Shown here one piece after another: positions 8,168 to 19,895 of a DNA stretch of 64,000 nt. The notes beneath the pieces are model-generated. The model worked only from the letters and a program-made list of their open reading frames with translations. It was not told the origin of the DNA and did no database searches. The position numbers were made by a program, and so were the translations under genes. Origin of the DNA: Massilia rubra (lineage in GTDB: Bacteria; Pseudomonadota; Gammaproteobacteria; Burkholderiales; Burkholderiaceae_D); NCBI RefSeq assembly GCF_011682065.1, contig NZ_VUYU01000026.1:1-64000 (forward strand), given 5' to 3'. The stretch's first letter is position 1; each line of letters starts with the position of its first letter.

Positions 8168-8794
8168 TCAATCCGCCGGTACGGAATTCGTGCCGGCCGC
8201 GCCGCTGGATAGCGCCGGCATCCTGACAAAGCGCATGCGCGTCGCCACGTCCTCGCGCGCGATGCGTTCGACTGGCGCCGCGTGGCCCTTGTAGCGCAGC
8301 GTCAGCTGGCCTGTGCCGCCGCCGAGCCAGCCCATCAGCGCCTCATCCGAGGCAAGGGCGCCATCGATGTCCAGGGTTGCCATCAGCTGCGCCACGTCGC
8401 GGTCGTCGACCTGCGCGATTTTGCCGGCGCTCTCGACAATCAGCTCGCCGTTGTCGGTCATCCACGCGCGCGCGATCGACGCCACCGGTTCGCCCGTGTG
8501 CAGCACCAGCCCATGCGCCGGATCGGTGCGCGCAATGAACGGCGTCGCTTCCAGGTTGACGAATACGCGCTGCGGCCCGTTCTGGAAATACCAGCAACCG
8601 CGCTCATCACACAGGTAGTTGCGATTGATAAAACCCAGCAGCGCCACCTGCACCACCTTGTCGCCCGCCAGGTCCAGATGCTGCGCGCGCTCGTCGCGCA
8701 TGCGCCAGTTGCCGCGTGCGTCGAGCGCCAGCCAGCCGTAGCAATGCGGCACGTCCGGCCATTTGGCCATCGCTTTTTTTACAATATCATCCAT
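8168..8794 (-). CDS. Conserved protein of unknown function (DUF-type, beta-proteobacterial)
   Basis: About 208 residues from MDDIVKKAMAKWPDVPHCYGWLALDARGNWRM. I recognise the general style of a conserved soluble family that includes HCYGWL, a YLCDERGCWYFQNGPQRVFVNLE segment and a C-terminal WLGGG motif, but cannot assign a function. It overlaps the end of the yheT-like gene by a few bases and is probably co-transcribed with it. An alternative start at 8818 adds MNYAKLRP and lies behind GGCGGGG; the choice between them is open. Confidence 0.7.
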   Translation of the reverse strand: MDDIVKKAMAKWPDVPHCYGWLALDARGNWRMRDERAQHLDLAGDKVVQVALLGFINRNYLCDERGCWYFQNGPQRVFVNLEATPFIARTDPAHGLVLHTGEPVASIARAWMTDNGELIVESAGKIAQVDDRDVAQLMATLDIDGALASDEALMGWLGGGTGQLTLRYKGHAAPVERIAREDVATRMRFVRMPALSSGAAGTNSVPAD

Positions 8795-9821
8795 GGGCCG
8801 CAGCTTCGCATAGTTCATCCCCGCCTGGCGCGCGCGTCGCATTGTGCGTCGCCTCGCGTTTCGCTGTGGCGGCGTCGAAAAAGCCCAGGATGCGGCGCGG
8901 CAGCCAGTCCAGCCGTCCCGGCGGATTGCCGACCGCAAAGCCGACATGCCCGCCCTGCGCCGGGTACTCCAGGGTCACCGCGTGCGCGGCGCTGGCCGGC
9001 AGATACTTCCCCGGCAAGAACGGATCGTTGCGCGCATTGAGCACCAAGGTCGGCACCGTGATGTCGCCCAGCACGTGCCTGGCGCTGGCCCGGTTCCAGT
9101 AATCGTCAGTATCGCGGTAGCCGTGCAGCGGTGCGGTCACCACGTTGTCAAATGCATACAGGTCGCGCGCGTCGAGCAGCGCGTCGCGCTCGAACAAGCC
9201 CGGAAACTGTTCCAGCTTGGCCAGGCACTTGGGTTTGAGTGTCTTGAGAAACATGCGCGTATAGACCATGTTGATGCCCGACGAGAGCGCCTCGCCGCCG
9301 CGCGCCAGGTCGAGCGGGGCCGACACCGCCACCGCCGCATCGACGATCTCGGCTTGATGCTGCGACTCGCCCAGCCAGCGCAGCAGCGCGTTGCCGCCGA
9401 GCGAGACGCCGGCCGCGTACAGCTTGCCTTGCGTGCGTGCGCGCAAACGCCGCACGATCCAGTCGACCTCGTTCGCGTCGCCCGAATGATAAAAACGCGG
9501 CGCCCGGTTCGGCTCGCCCGAGCAGCCCCGAAAGTGCGGCACCGCGCCCGACCAGCCGCGCGCGGCCACCGCCGCCATCAGGGCGCGCGCATAGTGGCTG
9601 GCGGACGAGCCTTCCAGCCCGTGAAACAGCACCACCAGCGGCTGGCCCGGCTCCCCATCGACGAAATCGACATCGACGAAGTCGCCGTCCTGCGTTTCCC
9701 AGCGCTCGCGCCTGAACGCCACCGCCGGCTTGGCGATGGCCACGGCGGGAAACATGGTTTGCAGGTGCCCGCCGGGCAGCCACAGCGGCGCTGTATATAT
9801 ACTCAAAGTGGGCAAGGTCAA
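8787..9821 (-). CDS. yheT: YheT family alpha/beta hydrolase
   Basis: About 344 residues. The family opening PLWLPGGHLQTMFP is followed by VVLFHGLEGSSASHYARALM, the NRAPRFYHSGDANEVDWIVRRL segment and the nucleophile elbow GVSLGGNALLRWLG (Ser). The Asp (NARNDPF) and His (GGHVGF) of the triad are also present. Homologues are serine hydrolases/esterases of unclear substrate. No ATG fits the N-terminus; a TTG at 9821, right behind the stop of the upstream gene, gives the usual family length and would couple translation. Middle gene of a minus-strand group with 9823-10248 and 8168-8794. Confidence 0.85.
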   Translation of the reverse strand: MTLPTLSIYTAPLWLPGGHLQTMFPAVAIAKPAVAFRRERWETQDGDFVDVDFVDGEPGQPLVVLFHGLEGSSASHYARALMAAVAARGWSGAVPHFRGCSGEPNRAPRFYHSGDANEVDWIVRRLRARTQGKLYAAGVSLGGNALLRWLGESQHQAEIVDAAVAVSAPLDLARGGEALSSGINMVYTRMFLKTLKPKCLAKLEQFPGLFERDALLDARDLYAFDNVVTAPLHGYRDTDDYWNRASARHVLGDITVPTLVLNARNDPFLPGKYLPASAAHAVTLEYPAQGGHVGFAVGNPPGRLDWLPRRILGFFDAATAKREATHNATRAPGGDELCEAAAHG

Positions 9822-9822
9822 A

Positions 9823-10248
9823 TCAGTGCAGGCTGGAAGTCGGATGCTCGTGCGCCGGCACGACGCCGGGCGCGACCGACACATGGTGCAGCACGATGCG
9901 CCAGCCCTGCGGCGTCTTGATATAGACATTGGTGGCGAGCAGGTGCGCCGGTTCGCCGCCGCTCGAGGTCACGCCTTCGATCACGGTATGCACCGAACTC
10001 ATCAAATTATGGGTCTCGTGCAGCTGCGACGGCCGGATCTGCAAGCCGCCGCGCTCGAGGATCGCTTCCCACGAAGCCTGGATCGCCGCATGCCCGTGCA
10101 GGCGCGGCCCGCCCGGGTGGATGCAGACGATTTCCTCGTCGTCGGCCCACAGCTGCATCAGCGCGTCGATGTCGGCGCGGTTGAGCGCTTCGTAGAAGGC
10201 GGCTTCGACCTCGGCCGCGCTACCATTGAGTTGTTTTCCTCGTTTCAT
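9823..10248 (-). CDS. NTF2-like / SnoaL-fold protein
   Basis: 141 residues with the cone-shaped NTF2-like fold pattern: AEVEAAFYEALNRADIDALMQLWADDEEIVCIHPGGPRLHGHAAIQASWEAI, then VYIKTPQGWRIVLHHVSVAP. Such small proteins are often DUF4440 or ketosteroid-isomerase-like, and the ligand is unknown. It starts the cluster with the YheT-like hydrolase, whose start codon lies one base beyond its stop. Confidence 0.75.
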   Translation of the reverse strand: MKRGKQLNGSAAEVEAAFYEALNRADIDALMQLWADDEEIVCIHPGGPRLHGHAAIQASWEAILERGGLQIRPSQLHETHNLMSSVHTVIEGVTSSGGEPAHLLATNVYIKTPQGWRIVLHHVSVAPGVVPAHEHPTSSLH

Positions 10249-10281
10249 GCGGCCTCGGCGATGTGGGGGAAGGGGGAATTT

Positions 10282-10476
10282 CTAGTGGTGCGCCATCACC
10301 GTACCCGGCTTCAGGCGGTATTCGGTGCCGCAGTACGGACACTTGGCCAGGCCGTCATGGCCAAAGTCGAGGAAGACGCGCGGATGGGACGACCACAGCG
10401 TCATCGCCGGATTCGGGCAATGGGCCGGCAAGTCTTTGTCGCCGAGTTCTACCGCTGGCGTTTTCGTGGCGTTCAT
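10282..10476 (-). CDS. Small zinc-finger CHCC-type protein
   Basis: 64 residues. A Cys-His...Cys-x-x-Cys pattern (HCPNP, SSHPRVFLDF, AKCPYCGTEYRL) matches the CHCC zinc-finger domain family, related to the small NADH dehydrogenase zinc subunit. The role in bacteria is not settled. ATG at 10476 was chosen because GGAGA lies just upstream; an ATG six codons earlier has no ribosome site. Confidence 0.75.
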   Translation of the reverse strand: MNATKTPAVELGDKDLPAHCPNPAMTLWSSHPRVFLDFGHDGLAKCPYCGTEYRLKPGTVMAHH

Positions 10477-10687
10477 GGATTCTCCGTCAGGCATGCAAAA
10501 CCTCGATTTTAGCGGATTCGGGCAATTAGCCGAAATGATCGGTAAAATAGTCTCACGACTTTACGGCCGCGTTCGCTTCTTTCCCTATGAAAACAGGCAT
10601 TCCGGCGCCCACACTGATTGCGCTTCATGCCAGACCGCACTGTTTCATTTGTACCACCGCCGCACCCATGTGTGGCAAGAAAACCAC

Positions 10688-11464
10688 ATGAATGACGTGA
10701 CTCCGCCACCGGCCGCGCTGCGTCCTCCCGATGAAGATCAGGCCATCTGGCGCGAAGCGTTCAAGACCGGCCTGCCGACCCTGTTCGGCATCGGCGCCTG
10801 GGGCCTGGTGGTGGGCATTGCGATGGTCAAGAGCGGCCTGACCGTGCCGCAAGCGCTGGGCATGACCCTGATCGTCTTCGGCGGCTCGGCCCAGCTCGCC
10901 TCACTCCCGCTGATCGTGGCCGACGCGCCGATCTGGGTGGTGTTCGCCACCGCGCTGGTGGTCAATTTACGTTTTGTCATCTTTTCCGCCTTGCTGGCGC
11001 CGCACTTTGCCCATTTGCCATGGCAAAAGCGCTTTTTGCTCGGCTACACGGCGGGCGACCTGACCGTGGCTCTGTTCCTGCAACGCTTTCCGAGCGAAGA
11101 ACCGGCCCTGGGTAAGGTGTCTTACCTGAAAGGTTTGCTGTATCCGAACTGGGTTTCCTGGCAAGTCGGCTCGATCGCCGGCGTGTTCCTCGGCAGCGCC
11201 GTGCCGACCGAGTGGGGCCTGGGCTTTGCCGGCACCCTGGCGATCCTGTGCATCATGATTCCCCTGACAGTCAATCGCGCCGCCCTGTGCGGCGTGCTGG
11301 TGGCCGGCGCCACCGCCGTGCTGGCCTACGAATTGCCGTACAAGCTGGGCTTGCTCGCTGCCGTGCTGCTCGGCATGCTGGCGGCCATGACGGTCCAGGC
11401 GTTGAATGAAAAGCGCGAAAAACGCGAAAAGCGCCTCGCCGCCAGGGGAGAGCCGCGTGTCTGA
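10688..11464 (+). CDS. azlC: AzlC family branched-chain amino acid exporter, large subunit
   Basis: 258 residues with about seven to eight membrane helices. Family motifs include FKTGLPTLFGIGAWGLVVGIAM, GGSAQLASLPLI, VNLRFVIFSALLAPHF and the YPNWVSWQVGSIAG segment. AzlC with AzlD forms an inner-membrane exporter of branched-chain amino acids. The last codons overlap the start of azlD. The C-terminus is a short run of Lys/Arg/Glu, probably cytosolic. Confidence 0.9.
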   Translation: MNDVTPPPAALRPPDEDQAIWREAFKTGLPTLFGIGAWGLVVGIAMVKSGLTVPQALGMTLIVFGGSAQLASLPLIVADAPIWVVFATALVVNLRFVIFSALLAPHFAHLPWQKRFLLGYTAGDLTVALFLQRFPSEEPALGKVSYLKGLLYPNWVSWQVGSIAGVFLGSAVPTEWGLGFAGTLAILCIMIPLTVNRAALCGVLVAGATAVLAYELPYKLGLLAAVLLGMLAAMTVQALNEKREKREKRLAARGEPRV

Positions 11465-11786
11465 TGTCGAGATCTGGATCACCATCATCGCGCTGGCCTT
11501 TGCCACCGCCGCCACGCGCAGCTCGTTCTGGCTGATCGGCCACCACATCACCATCCCCAAAAAAGTCCAGGAAATGCTGCGCTTCGCCCCGGCCTGCGCG
11601 CTGGCGGCCATCATCGCGCCCGACTTGGTTCTGGGCAACACCGGCCAGTTGCAATTGGGCCTGGATAACTTCAAACTGATCGCCGGCATTGCCGCCACGG
11701 GTTATTACCTGCTGAGAAGAAATATGCTTGAAACCATCATTTTCGGCATGCTGTTCTTTACGGTCCTGCGGATCTGTTTACAGTAG
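11457..11786 (+). CDS. azlD: AzlD family small subunit of branched-chain amino acid exporter
   Basis: 109 residues, about three to four membrane helices: [25 protein letters not shown], then [18 protein letters not shown] and [21 protein letters not shown]. The GTG at 11457 lies behind AGGGGAG and overlaps the azlC stop by eight bases, so the two are translationally coupled and act as one transporter. Confidence 0.88.
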   Translation: MSDVEIWITIIALAFATAATRSSFWLIGHHITIPKKVQEMLRFAPACALAAIIAPDLVLGNTGQLQLGLDNFKLIAGIAATGYYLLRRNMLETIIFGMLFFTVLRICLQ

Positions 11787-11848
11787 GGTTTTCGGGCTGG
11801 GCTTGCGGTAAAATAGCGTTCTTTCATCATTTGACTCGTGGATCGCCA

Positions 11849-13054
11849 ATGCACGCTGTTCTGAACTTCACCCGTTTGCAAGACCTGATCGACCAACACG
11901 CCCTGCAAGGCAAGCGCGTGTTCATCCGCGCCGACCTCAACGTGCCGCAGGATGACGCCGGCAACATCACCGAAGACACCCGCATCCGCGCCTCGGTGCC
12001 GGCGATCGCCGCCGCCGTCAAGGCTGGCGCCGCCGTCATGGTCACCTCGCACCTGGGCCGTCCGACCGAAGGCGAATTCAAGCCGGAAGACAGCCTGGCG
12101 CCGGTCGCCGCGCGCCTGTCCGAACTGCTCGGCCAGCCGGTTGAACTCAAGCAAAACTGGGTCGATGGGGTCGAGGTTGCACCGGGCCAGGTCGTGCTGC
12201 TGGAAAACTGCCGCGTCAACAAGGGTGAAAAGAAGAATTCAGATGAGCTGGCCCAGAAAATGGCCAGCCTGTGCGATATCTACGTCAACGATGCTTTCGG
12301 CACCGCCCACCGCGCCGAAGCGAGCACCCACGGCATCGCCAAATTCGCCAAGGTGGCGTGCGCCGGTCCGCTGCTGGCCGCCGAACTCGATGCGCTGGGC
12401 AAGGCGCTGGGCGCGCCCAACCGTCCGCTGCTGGCCATCGTGGCCGGTTCCAAGGTTTCGTCCAAGCTGTCGATCCTGAAGGCCCTGGCCGACAAGGTCG
12501 ACAACCTGATCGTCGGCGGCGGCATCGCCAACACCTTCATGAAAGCCGTCGGCCTGAACATCGGCAAGTCGCTGGTCGAAGCCGACCTCGTTGCGGAAGC
12601 GAAAGCCATCATCGACATGATGGCCGCGCGCGGCGCCCAGGTGCCGATTCCGGTCGATGTCGTGTGCGCCAAGGAATTCTCGCCAACGGCGGCGGCCACC
12701 GTCAAGGACGTCGCCGACGTGCTTGACGACGACATGATCCTCGACATCGGCCCGAAAACAGCGGCCATGCTGGCCGCCCAGATCGCCAAGGCCGGCACCA
12801 TCGTCTGGAACGGCCCGGTCGGCGTGTTCGAATTCGACCAGTTCGGCGAAGGCACCAAAACGCTGGCGCTGGCGATCGCCGACTCCAACGCGTTTTCCAT
12901 CGCCGGCGGCGGCGACACCCTGGCCGCGATTGCAAAATACGCGATCAGCGATAAAATTGGCTATATCTCCACGGGCGGTGGCGCCTTCCTCGAATTTCTC
13001 GAAGGAAAAACCCTGCCGGCAGTCGAAATCCTGTTACAACGCAGTTCCCAGTAA
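11849..13054 (+). CDS. pgk: Phosphoglycerate kinase
   Basis: 401 residues, standard length. It converts 1,3-bisphosphoglycerate and ADP to 3-phosphoglycerate and ATP. Landmarks are [13 protein letters not shown] near the N-terminus, [21 protein letters not shown], the nucleotide-binding [12 protein letters not shown] and the closing [13 protein letters not shown] / [14 protein letters not shown]. The ATG at 11849 gives the usual N-terminus. It begins the glycolytic block pgk-pyk-fba. Confidence 0.97.
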   Translation: MHAVLNFTRLQDLIDQHALQGKRVFIRADLNVPQDDAGNITEDTRIRASVPAIAAAVKAGAAVMVTSHLGRPTEGEFKPEDSLAPVAARLSELLGQPVELKQNWVDGVEVAPGQVVLLENCRVNKGEKKNSDELAQKMASLCDIYVNDAFGTAHRAEASTHGIAKFAKVACAGPLLAAELDALGKALGAPNRPLLAIVAGSKVSSKLSILKALADKVDNLIVGGGIANTFMKAVGLNIGKSLVEADLVAEAKAIIDMMAARGAQVPIPVDVVCAKEFSPTAAATVKDVADVLDDDMILDIGPKTAAMLAAQIAKAGTIVWNGPVGVFEFDQFGEGTKTLALAIADSNAFSIAGGGDTLAAIAKYAISDKIGYISTGGGAFLEFLEGKTLPAVEILLQRSSQ

Positions 13055-13059
13055 GCCCA

Positions 13060-13090
13060 CAGCGCAGCCTTCCCGGCTGCGCTTTCACTT
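13060..13090 (+). terminator. Hairpin between pgk and pyk
   Basis: A nine-base perfect stem AGCGCAGCC/GGCTGCGCT with a five-base loop lies between the genes, followed by only a short T-poor stretch. It may be a weak terminator or an mRNA-stabilising hairpin that sets the relative levels of pgk and pyk. Confidence 0.5.
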
Positions 13091-13102
13091 CAAGGACTCT
13101 CT

Positions 13103-14551
<1,449 letters not shown>

Positions 14552-14721
14552 TGTAATCTGTGTAACCTGGCCGCGTCCTTCGGGGGCGCGGCATGCAGCG
14601 ATTTTTGCGGCCGCGGCTGAATCACAGCCCGTCGTCGCCGCCGTCCACACGCGTTGCGCGCTACCCGCGCGGTCTGCGCTTTCGTGGCGGCACCCCGCTT
14701 TCTATTGTTTGGAGTATTACC

Positions 14722-15786
14722 ATGTCCCTCGTATCCATGCGTCAACTGCTGGACCATGCCGCCGAAAACGGTTATGGCCTGCCTGCGTTTAACGTCAACA
14801 ACCTCGAACAGGTGCAGGCCATCATGGCTGCCGCCGACGCGGTCGGCTCCCCGGTCATCATGCAAGCGTCCGCTGGCGCGCGCAAGTATGCCGGCGAAGC
14901 GTTTTTGCGCCACCTGATCGACGCCGCCGTCGAAGCCTATCCGCACATTCCGGTCGTCATGCACCAGGATCACGGCCAGTCGCCGGCGGTCTGCATGACC
15001 GCGATCCGCTCCGGTTTTACCTCGGTGATGATGGACGGCTCGCTCGAAGCGGACGGCAAGAGCGTCGCTTCCTACGAGTACAACGTCGATGTCTCGCGTG
15101 AAGTGGTCAAGTTCGCGCACTCGATCGGCGTGACCGTCGAAGCCGAACTGGGCGTGCTCGGTTCGCTCGAAACCATGAAGGGCGACAAGGAAGACGGCCA
15201 CGGCGCCGACGGCCTGATGACCCGCGAACAGCTGCTCACCGACGTGGCCCAGGCCGCCGACTTCGTGCAGCGCACCCAGTGCGACGCGCTGGCGATCGCC
15301 ATCGGCACCTCGCACGGCGCCTACAAGTTCACGCGCAAGCCGACCGGCGACATCCTCGCCATCGACCGCATCAAGGAAATCCACGCGCGCATCCCGAACA
15401 CCCACCTGGTGATGCACGGTTCTTCGTCGGTGCCGCAGGAATTGCTGGCGATCATCCGCGAATTCGGCGGCGACATGAAAGAAACCTACGGCGTGCCGAT
15501 TGAAGAAATCCAGGAAGGCATCCGTCACGGCGTTCGCAAGATCAACATCGACACCGATATCCGCCTGGCCATGACCGCCGCCGTGCGCAAGTACATGTTC
15601 GAGAACCCATCCAAGTTCGACCCGCGCGACTTCCTCAAGCCTGCCCGTGAAGCGGCGACCGAGATTTGCAAGGCGCGCTTCCTGTCGTTCGGCTGCGAAG
15701 GCCAGGCCGCCAAGATCAAGGTCATGACCATGGACCAGATGGCCGAGCGTTACAAAAAAGGCGAGCTGGCGCAGATCGTCAAGTAA
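14722..15786 (+). CDS. fba: Fructose-bisphosphate aldolase class II
   Basis: 354 residues. Zinc-dependent aldolase cleaving fructose 1,6-bisphosphate into the two triose phosphates. It shows [17 protein letters not shown], the zinc/active-site [11 protein letters not shown], the SVMMDGS strand, [36 protein letters not shown] and the NIDTDIRLA phosphate-binding motif. This belongs to the longer Calvin-type subgroup (CbbA-like). ATG at 14722 follows GGAG at 14711. The 170 bases between pyk and this gene hold no other gene. Confidence 0.96.
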   Translation: MSLVSMRQLLDHAAENGYGLPAFNVNNLEQVQAIMAAADAVGSPVIMQASAGARKYAGEAFLRHLIDAAVEAYPHIPVVMHQDHGQSPAVCMTAIRSGFTSVMMDGSLEADGKSVASYEYNVDVSREVVKFAHSIGVTVEAELGVLGSLETMKGDKEDGHGADGLMTREQLLTDVAQAADFVQRTQCDALAIAIGTSHGAYKFTRKPTGDILAIDRIKEIHARIPNTHLVMHGSSSVPQELLAIIREFGGDMKETYGVPIEEIQEGIRHGVRKINIDTDIRLAMTAAVRKYMFENPSKFDPRDFLKPAREAATEICKARFLSFGCEGQAAKIKVMTMDQMAERYKKGELAQIVK

Positions 15787-15820
15787 ACAAGTAAACTGTA
15801 GGCCGAACACCGTAACACCC

Positions 15821-15849
15821 GCACGCGCCCTTGGGCGCGTGTGTTTTTT
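15821..15849 (+). terminator. Intrinsic terminator of fba
   Basis: A nine-base stem CACGCGCCC-TT-GGGCGCGTG with a short loop, followed by TGTTTTTTG. A clear end to the glycolytic block before the next start at 15889. Confidence 0.85.
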
Positions 15850-15888
15850 GTCCTGTCATTATTGCTGTTTTTTTGACCATCTTTCATC

Positions 15889-16248
15889 ATGTACACAGGC
15901 AGCTGCCTCTGCGGCGCGGTCCGCTACGAAATCCACGGCGATGTCGATCGCACCAGCCTGTGCTGGTGCAGCATGTGCCAGAAGCAGCACGGCGCCGCCT
16001 GCGGCCCGTATGCGAACGTGGCATCAAACGCTGTGCGCGTCGTCGCCGGGCTCGATGCGATCACGCGCTACGCGTCCTCGCCCGGCGTCGAACGCGCGTT
16101 CTGCGGCGTGTGCGGATCGAACCTGACCTGGCAGATGGCCGAGCACAGCGACCGTATCGCCGTCACCCTCGGCACCTTCGACACGCCCTACGAAGGCCGG
16201 GTGACGCATGAATTGCACACCGATAGCAAGCCGGGCTGGCTGCCCTAA
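15889..16248 (+). CDS. GFA family protein (glutathione-dependent formaldehyde-activating enzyme fold)
   Basis: 119 residues. Cysteine pairs typical of the GFA/CENP-V fold are present: [12 protein letters not shown] near the start, then [15 protein letters not shown] and [14 protein letters not shown], which bind two zinc ions. The founding member speeds addition of formaldehyde to glutathione, but most small homologues have no proven substrate. It sits between the fba terminator and purC. Confidence 0.88.
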   Translation: MYTGSCLCGAVRYEIHGDVDRTSLCWCSMCQKQHGAACGPYANVASNAVRVVAGLDAITRYASSPGVERAFCGVCGSNLTWQMAEHSDRIAVTLGTFDTPYEGRVTHELHTDSKPGWLP

Positions 16249-16265
16249 CCACCTCAAGGATTCAC

Positions 16266-17162
16266 ATGTCTGGCGTTCTCGAAACAAACCTGAAGTCCCT
16301 GCCTTTCCTGCACCGTGGGAAAGTACGCGACATTTACGCCGTCGGCGACGACAAATTGCTGGTCATCCAGACCGACCGCCTGTCCGCCTTCGACGTCATT
16401 TTGAATGAGCCGATCCCCGAAAAGGGCAAGATCCTGACGGCCATGTCCAATTTCTGGTTCGCCAAGTACAAGGACCTGATGCCCAACCACGACACCGGCA
16501 TCGACCCGGTGTCGCTGGTCTCGCCCGAGGAGCGCGCGCAGGTCGACGGGCGCGCCATCGTGGTGAAAAAAATGACCCCGCTCGGCATCGAAGCGATCGT
16601 GCGCGGTTACCTGATCGGTTCCGGCTGGAAGGATTACCAGAAGACCGGCAAGGTCTGCGGCATTGACCTGCCGGCCGGCCTGCAGGAAGCGCAAAAATTG
16701 CCGACCGTGCTGTTCACGCCATCGACCAAGGCCCCGGCCGGCGCCCATGACGAAAACATTTCCTTCGACGAAGCCCAGAAGATCGTCGGCGCCGACATCG
16801 CCACCCAGGTGCGCGACTACGCGATCAAGCTCTACACCGCCGCCGCCGAATATGCGGCCACGCGCGGCATCATCATCGCCGACACCAAGTTCGAATTCGG
16901 CCTGGACGAGCACGGCACAGTGCACCTGATCGATGAAATCCTCACGCCGGACTCGTCGCGCTTCTGGCCGATGTCGAGCTACCAGGTCGGCATGTCGCCG
17001 CCGTCGTACGACAAGCAGTTCGTGCGCGACTACCTGGAAACGCTGACCGACTGGAACAAGGCCGCGCCAGCCCCGGCCGTGCCGGACGAGGTGATCGCCA
17101 ACACCCGCGCCAAATACGTCGAAGCGCTCGAGCGCCTGACCGGCGAAACGCTGAAGGCTTGA
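16266..17162 (+). CDS. purC: Phosphoribosylaminoimidazole-succinocarboxamide synthase (SAICAR synthase)
   Basis: 298 residues. It joins CAIR and aspartate with ATP in purine synthesis. Motifs are [30 protein letters not shown] cut across the ATP site, then [31 protein letters not shown] and the [15 protein letters not shown] segment. First gene of a purC-purE-purK-tsaC series in which every junction overlaps. Confidence 0.97.
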   Translation: MSGVLETNLKSLPFLHRGKVRDIYAVGDDKLLVIQTDRLSAFDVILNEPIPEKGKILTAMSNFWFAKYKDLMPNHDTGIDPVSLVSPEERAQVDGRAIVVKKMTPLGIEAIVRGYLIGSGWKDYQKTGKVCGIDLPAGLQEAQKLPTVLFTPSTKAPAGAHDENISFDEAQKIVGADIATQVRDYAIKLYTAAAEYAATRGIIIADTKFEFGLDEHGTVHLIDEILTPDSSRFWPMSSYQVGMSPPSYDKQFVRDYLETLTDWNKAAPAPAVPDEVIANTRAKYVEALERLTGETLKA

Positions 17163-17665
17163 TGATGAGCAATACTGAAAACAAGCCCCTGGTCGGCATC
17201 GTCATGGGTTCCTCGTCGGACTGGGAAGTCATGCAGCACGCCGTCAACATGCTCAAGGATTTCGGCGTACCGTTCGAAGCCCAGGTCGTCTCGGCCCACC
17301 GCATGCCCGATGAGATGTTCTCGTATGCCGAAAGCGCCCGCGCGCGCGGCCTGCGCGCCATCATCGCCGGCGCCGGCGGCGCCGCCCACTTGCCCGGCAT
17401 GATCGCGGCCAAGACCATCGTGCCGGTGCTCGGCGTGCCGGTGCCGTCGCGCTATCTGTCGGGCAAGGATTCCCTGCTGTCCATCGTGCAGATGCCGAAG
17501 GGCATTCCCGTGGCCACCTTCGCCATCGGTGAAGCGGGCGCGGCCAACGCGGCGCTGGCCGCCGTTGCCATGCTGGCCTGCACCGACGACGCCCTGGCTG
17601 CGCAACTGGAACAATTCCGCGCGCGCCAGACGGCCGCCGCCAAGGCATCGGTATTGCCGGTATGA
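17162..17665 (+). CDS. purE: N5-carboxyaminoimidazole ribonucleotide mutase
   Basis: About 167 residues, class I PurE. It moves the carboxyl group of N5-CAIR to give CAIR, the substrate of PurC. Typical parts are [26 protein letters not shown] with the catalytic His, [14 protein letters not shown] and [33 protein letters not shown]. The start codon shares a base with the purC stop; an ATG at 17165 is the alternative. The end overlaps purK by four bases. Confidence 0.96.
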   Translation: MMSNTENKPLVGIVMGSSSDWEVMQHAVNMLKDFGVPFEAQVVSAHRMPDEMFSYAESARARGLRAIIAGAGGAAHLPGMIAAKTIVPVLGVPVPSRYLSGKDSLLSIVQMPKGIPVATFAIGEAGAANAALAAVAMLACTDDALAAQLEQFRARQTAAAKASVLPV

Positions 17666-18855
17666 CGCAACAGCATTCTCCGTCGTTTTCTCCCTTCCTG
17701 CCGCCGGCCCGGCTCGGCGTCATGGGCGGCGGCCAGCTTGGCCGCATGTTCGTGCACGCCGCCCAGGCCATGGGTTTCAAGGTGGCCGTGCTGGAAGCGG
17801 CGCCCGACAGTCCCGCCGGGCACGCCGCCGACAGCCTGATCGCGGCCGATTACAACGACCCGCAGGCGCTGGCCCGGCTGGGCCAGTCCTGCGTGGCCGT
17901 GACCACCGAATTCGAAAACGTGCCGGCCGACAGCCTGCGCCTGCTGGCCACGCACGCCTTTGTCGCCCCCGGCGCCGATTGCGTCGCGATTGCCCAGGAC
18001 CGTATCGCCGAAAAGCGTTTCCTGGCTGGCTGCGCGGCCCGTTCCGGCGTGCCGCCGGCGCCGCACAAGACCATCGCCACGTTGAGCGATATCGACAGCA
18101 TCGACGACTTGCTGCTGCCAGGCATCCTGAAAACGGTGCGCATGGGCTACGACGGCAAGGGCCAGGCCGTGGTCCGCAGCCGTGACGATGTGCGCGCGGC
18201 CTTCAATGGCATGGGCGGCGTGACTTGCCTGCTCGAAAAAATGCTGCCGCTGGCCTACGAAGTGTCGGTCCTGACCGCGCGCGGCGCCGATGGCGAGTCG
18301 GTGGTCTACCCGATTGCCGAAAACGTGCACCGCGACGGCATCCTGTTCACCACCACCGTGCCCGGCCCGAATGTGTCGGTCGAGAGCGCCGCCAGGGCGC
18401 AACAGGCTGCCAAAGTCATCGTCGACCAGCTCGCCTACGTCGGCGTGCTGTGCATCGAATTTTTCGTGCTCACCGACGGTTCGCTGGTGGTCAACGAAAT
18501 GGCGCCGCGTCCGCATAACAGCGGTCACTACACGATGGACGCCTGCGTCACCAGCCAGTTCGCGCAACAGGTGCGCGCCATGGCGCGCCTGCCGCTGGGC
18601 GAGGTGCGCCAGCATTCGCCGGCCGTCATGCTCAACCTGCTCGGTGACATCTGGTTTGCATCCGGATCGGACACGCCGCTTGAGCCGGCCTGGGCCGAGC
18701 TGCTGGCGCTGCCCGGCGCCTGCCTGCACCTGTACGGCAAGGAAGATGCGCGGCGCGGCCGCAAAATGGGCCATGTGACCTTCATCGCGCCGACCCTGGC
18801 GCAAGCGCAAAGCCAACTGGCCGCCGCCTGCGCCATTCTCGGGATCGCGGCATGA
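17662..18855 (+). CDS. purK: N5-carboxyaminoimidazole ribonucleotide synthase
   Basis: 397 residues, ATP-grasp enzyme that carboxylates AIR to N5-CAIR, feeding PurE. Motifs are [45 protein letters not shown], the ATP-grasp [28 protein letters not shown] cut short here, and SQFAQQVRA. It overlaps purE and tsaC by ATGA at each end, so translation is coupled through the operon. Confidence 0.96.
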   Translation: MTQQHSPSFSPFLPPARLGVMGGGQLGRMFVHAAQAMGFKVAVLEAAPDSPAGHAADSLIAADYNDPQALARLGQSCVAVTTEFENVPADSLRLLATHAFVAPGADCVAIAQDRIAEKRFLAGCAARSGVPPAPHKTIATLSDIDSIDDLLLPGILKTVRMGYDGKGQAVVRSRDDVRAAFNGMGGVTCLLEKMLPLAYEVSVLTARGADGESVVYPIAENVHRDGILFTTTVPGPNVSVESAARAQQAAKVIVDQLAYVGVLCIEFFVLTDGSLVVNEMAPRPHNSGHYTMDACVTSQFAQQVRAMARLPLGEVRQHSPAVMLNLLGDIWFASGSDTPLEPAWAELLALPGACLHLYGKEDARRGRKMGHVTFIAPTLAQAQSQLAAACAILGIAA

Positions 18856-19883
18856 CCGACCTTGCGCTGGACCTGGCCGCCATCGACGCGGCCGCCCGCC
18901 TGCTCGAACAGGGCAAGCTGGTGGCCCTGCCGACCGAGACCGTCTACGGCCTCGGCGCCGACGCCGAAAACCCGGATGCGGTCGCCCGCATCTACCAGGC
19001 CAAGGGACGCCCGCAAGACCACCCGGTGATCGTGCATGTCGCGCCCGATGCCGACCTCGGCTACTGGGCGACGGAGATCCCCGCCGAAGCCGGGCAACTG
19101 GCGGCCGCCTTCTGGCCCGGTCCCCTGACCATGATCCTCAAGCGCGCCGCCAACATTCCGGACGCCGTCTCGGGCGGCCAGGATACGGTCGGCCTGCGCT
19201 GTCCCTCGCACCCGGTCGCCATTGCGCTGCTGCAAGCGTTCAAGGGCGGCAGGGGAGGGGTGGCGGCGCCCTCGGCCAACAAGTTCGGCCATGTCAGCCC
19301 GACCACGGCCCGCCATGTCATCGACGAGTTCGGCGCCGACGGCACGGTTGACGCCGTGCTCGACGGTGGACAGAGCGCGGTCGGGATCGAGTCGACCATC
19401 GTCGACCTGTCGCGCCTGGCAACCCACGGCCCGGTGCTGCTGCGCCCCGGCCACATCAGCGCTGAAGCGATCGCGGCCGTCATCGACGCCATGCCGGCCG
19501 CTCCCGACGCGGCCGCTCCGCGCGCTTCCGGCACCCTGGAATCGCACTACGCGCCGCACACGCCGGTGGCCATGCAGGCCAGCGCGGAACTGGCCGATAC
19601 CCTCGCACGATTGAATAATGCGGGAAAGAAAGTAGCTTTGATACACTACTCGCACTTCCCGGATGTGTTCGCTGAGACTCAGCTGCCCACAAGCCCGGAA
19701 GGTTTCGCACACGCACTGTATGCGGCGTTGCGTGCGATGGATACGGCCGGGGCCGACCTGATTCTGGTCGAAGCACCGCCGCAGGACGATGCCTGGCTGG
19801 GCGTAAACGACCGTTTGCGCCGCGCGGCGCATGGATCGACCGGCATCGTACACGGCCTGCTCAACCACGAACCCTTTTCCTGA
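18852..19883 (+). CDS. tsaC: L-threonylcarbamoyladenylate synthase, Sua5 type
   Basis: 343 residues: a YrdC/Sua5 domain ([62 protein letters not shown]) followed by a Sua5-type C-terminal domain (about residues 225-340). It makes threonylcarbamoyl-AMP from threonine, bicarbonate and ATP for the t6A modification of tRNAs that read ANN codons. Longer than the single-domain TsaC of E. coli. Last gene of the pur series. Confidence 0.94.
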   Translation: MTDLALDLAAIDAAARLLEQGKLVALPTETVYGLGADAENPDAVARIYQAKGRPQDHPVIVHVAPDADLGYWATEIPAEAGQLAAAFWPGPLTMILKRAANIPDAVSGGQDTVGLRCPSHPVAIALLQAFKGGRGGVAAPSANKFGHVSPTTARHVIDEFGADGTVDAVLDGGQSAVGIESTIVDLSRLATHGPVLLRPGHISAEAIAAVIDAMPAAPDAAAPRASGTLESHYAPHTPVAMQASAELADTLARLNNAGKKVALIHYSHFPDVFAETQLPTSPEGFAHALYAALRAMDTAGADLILVEAPPQDDAWLGVNDRLRRAAHGSTGIVHGLLNHEPFS

Positions 19884-19895
19884 CGGACTAAAACC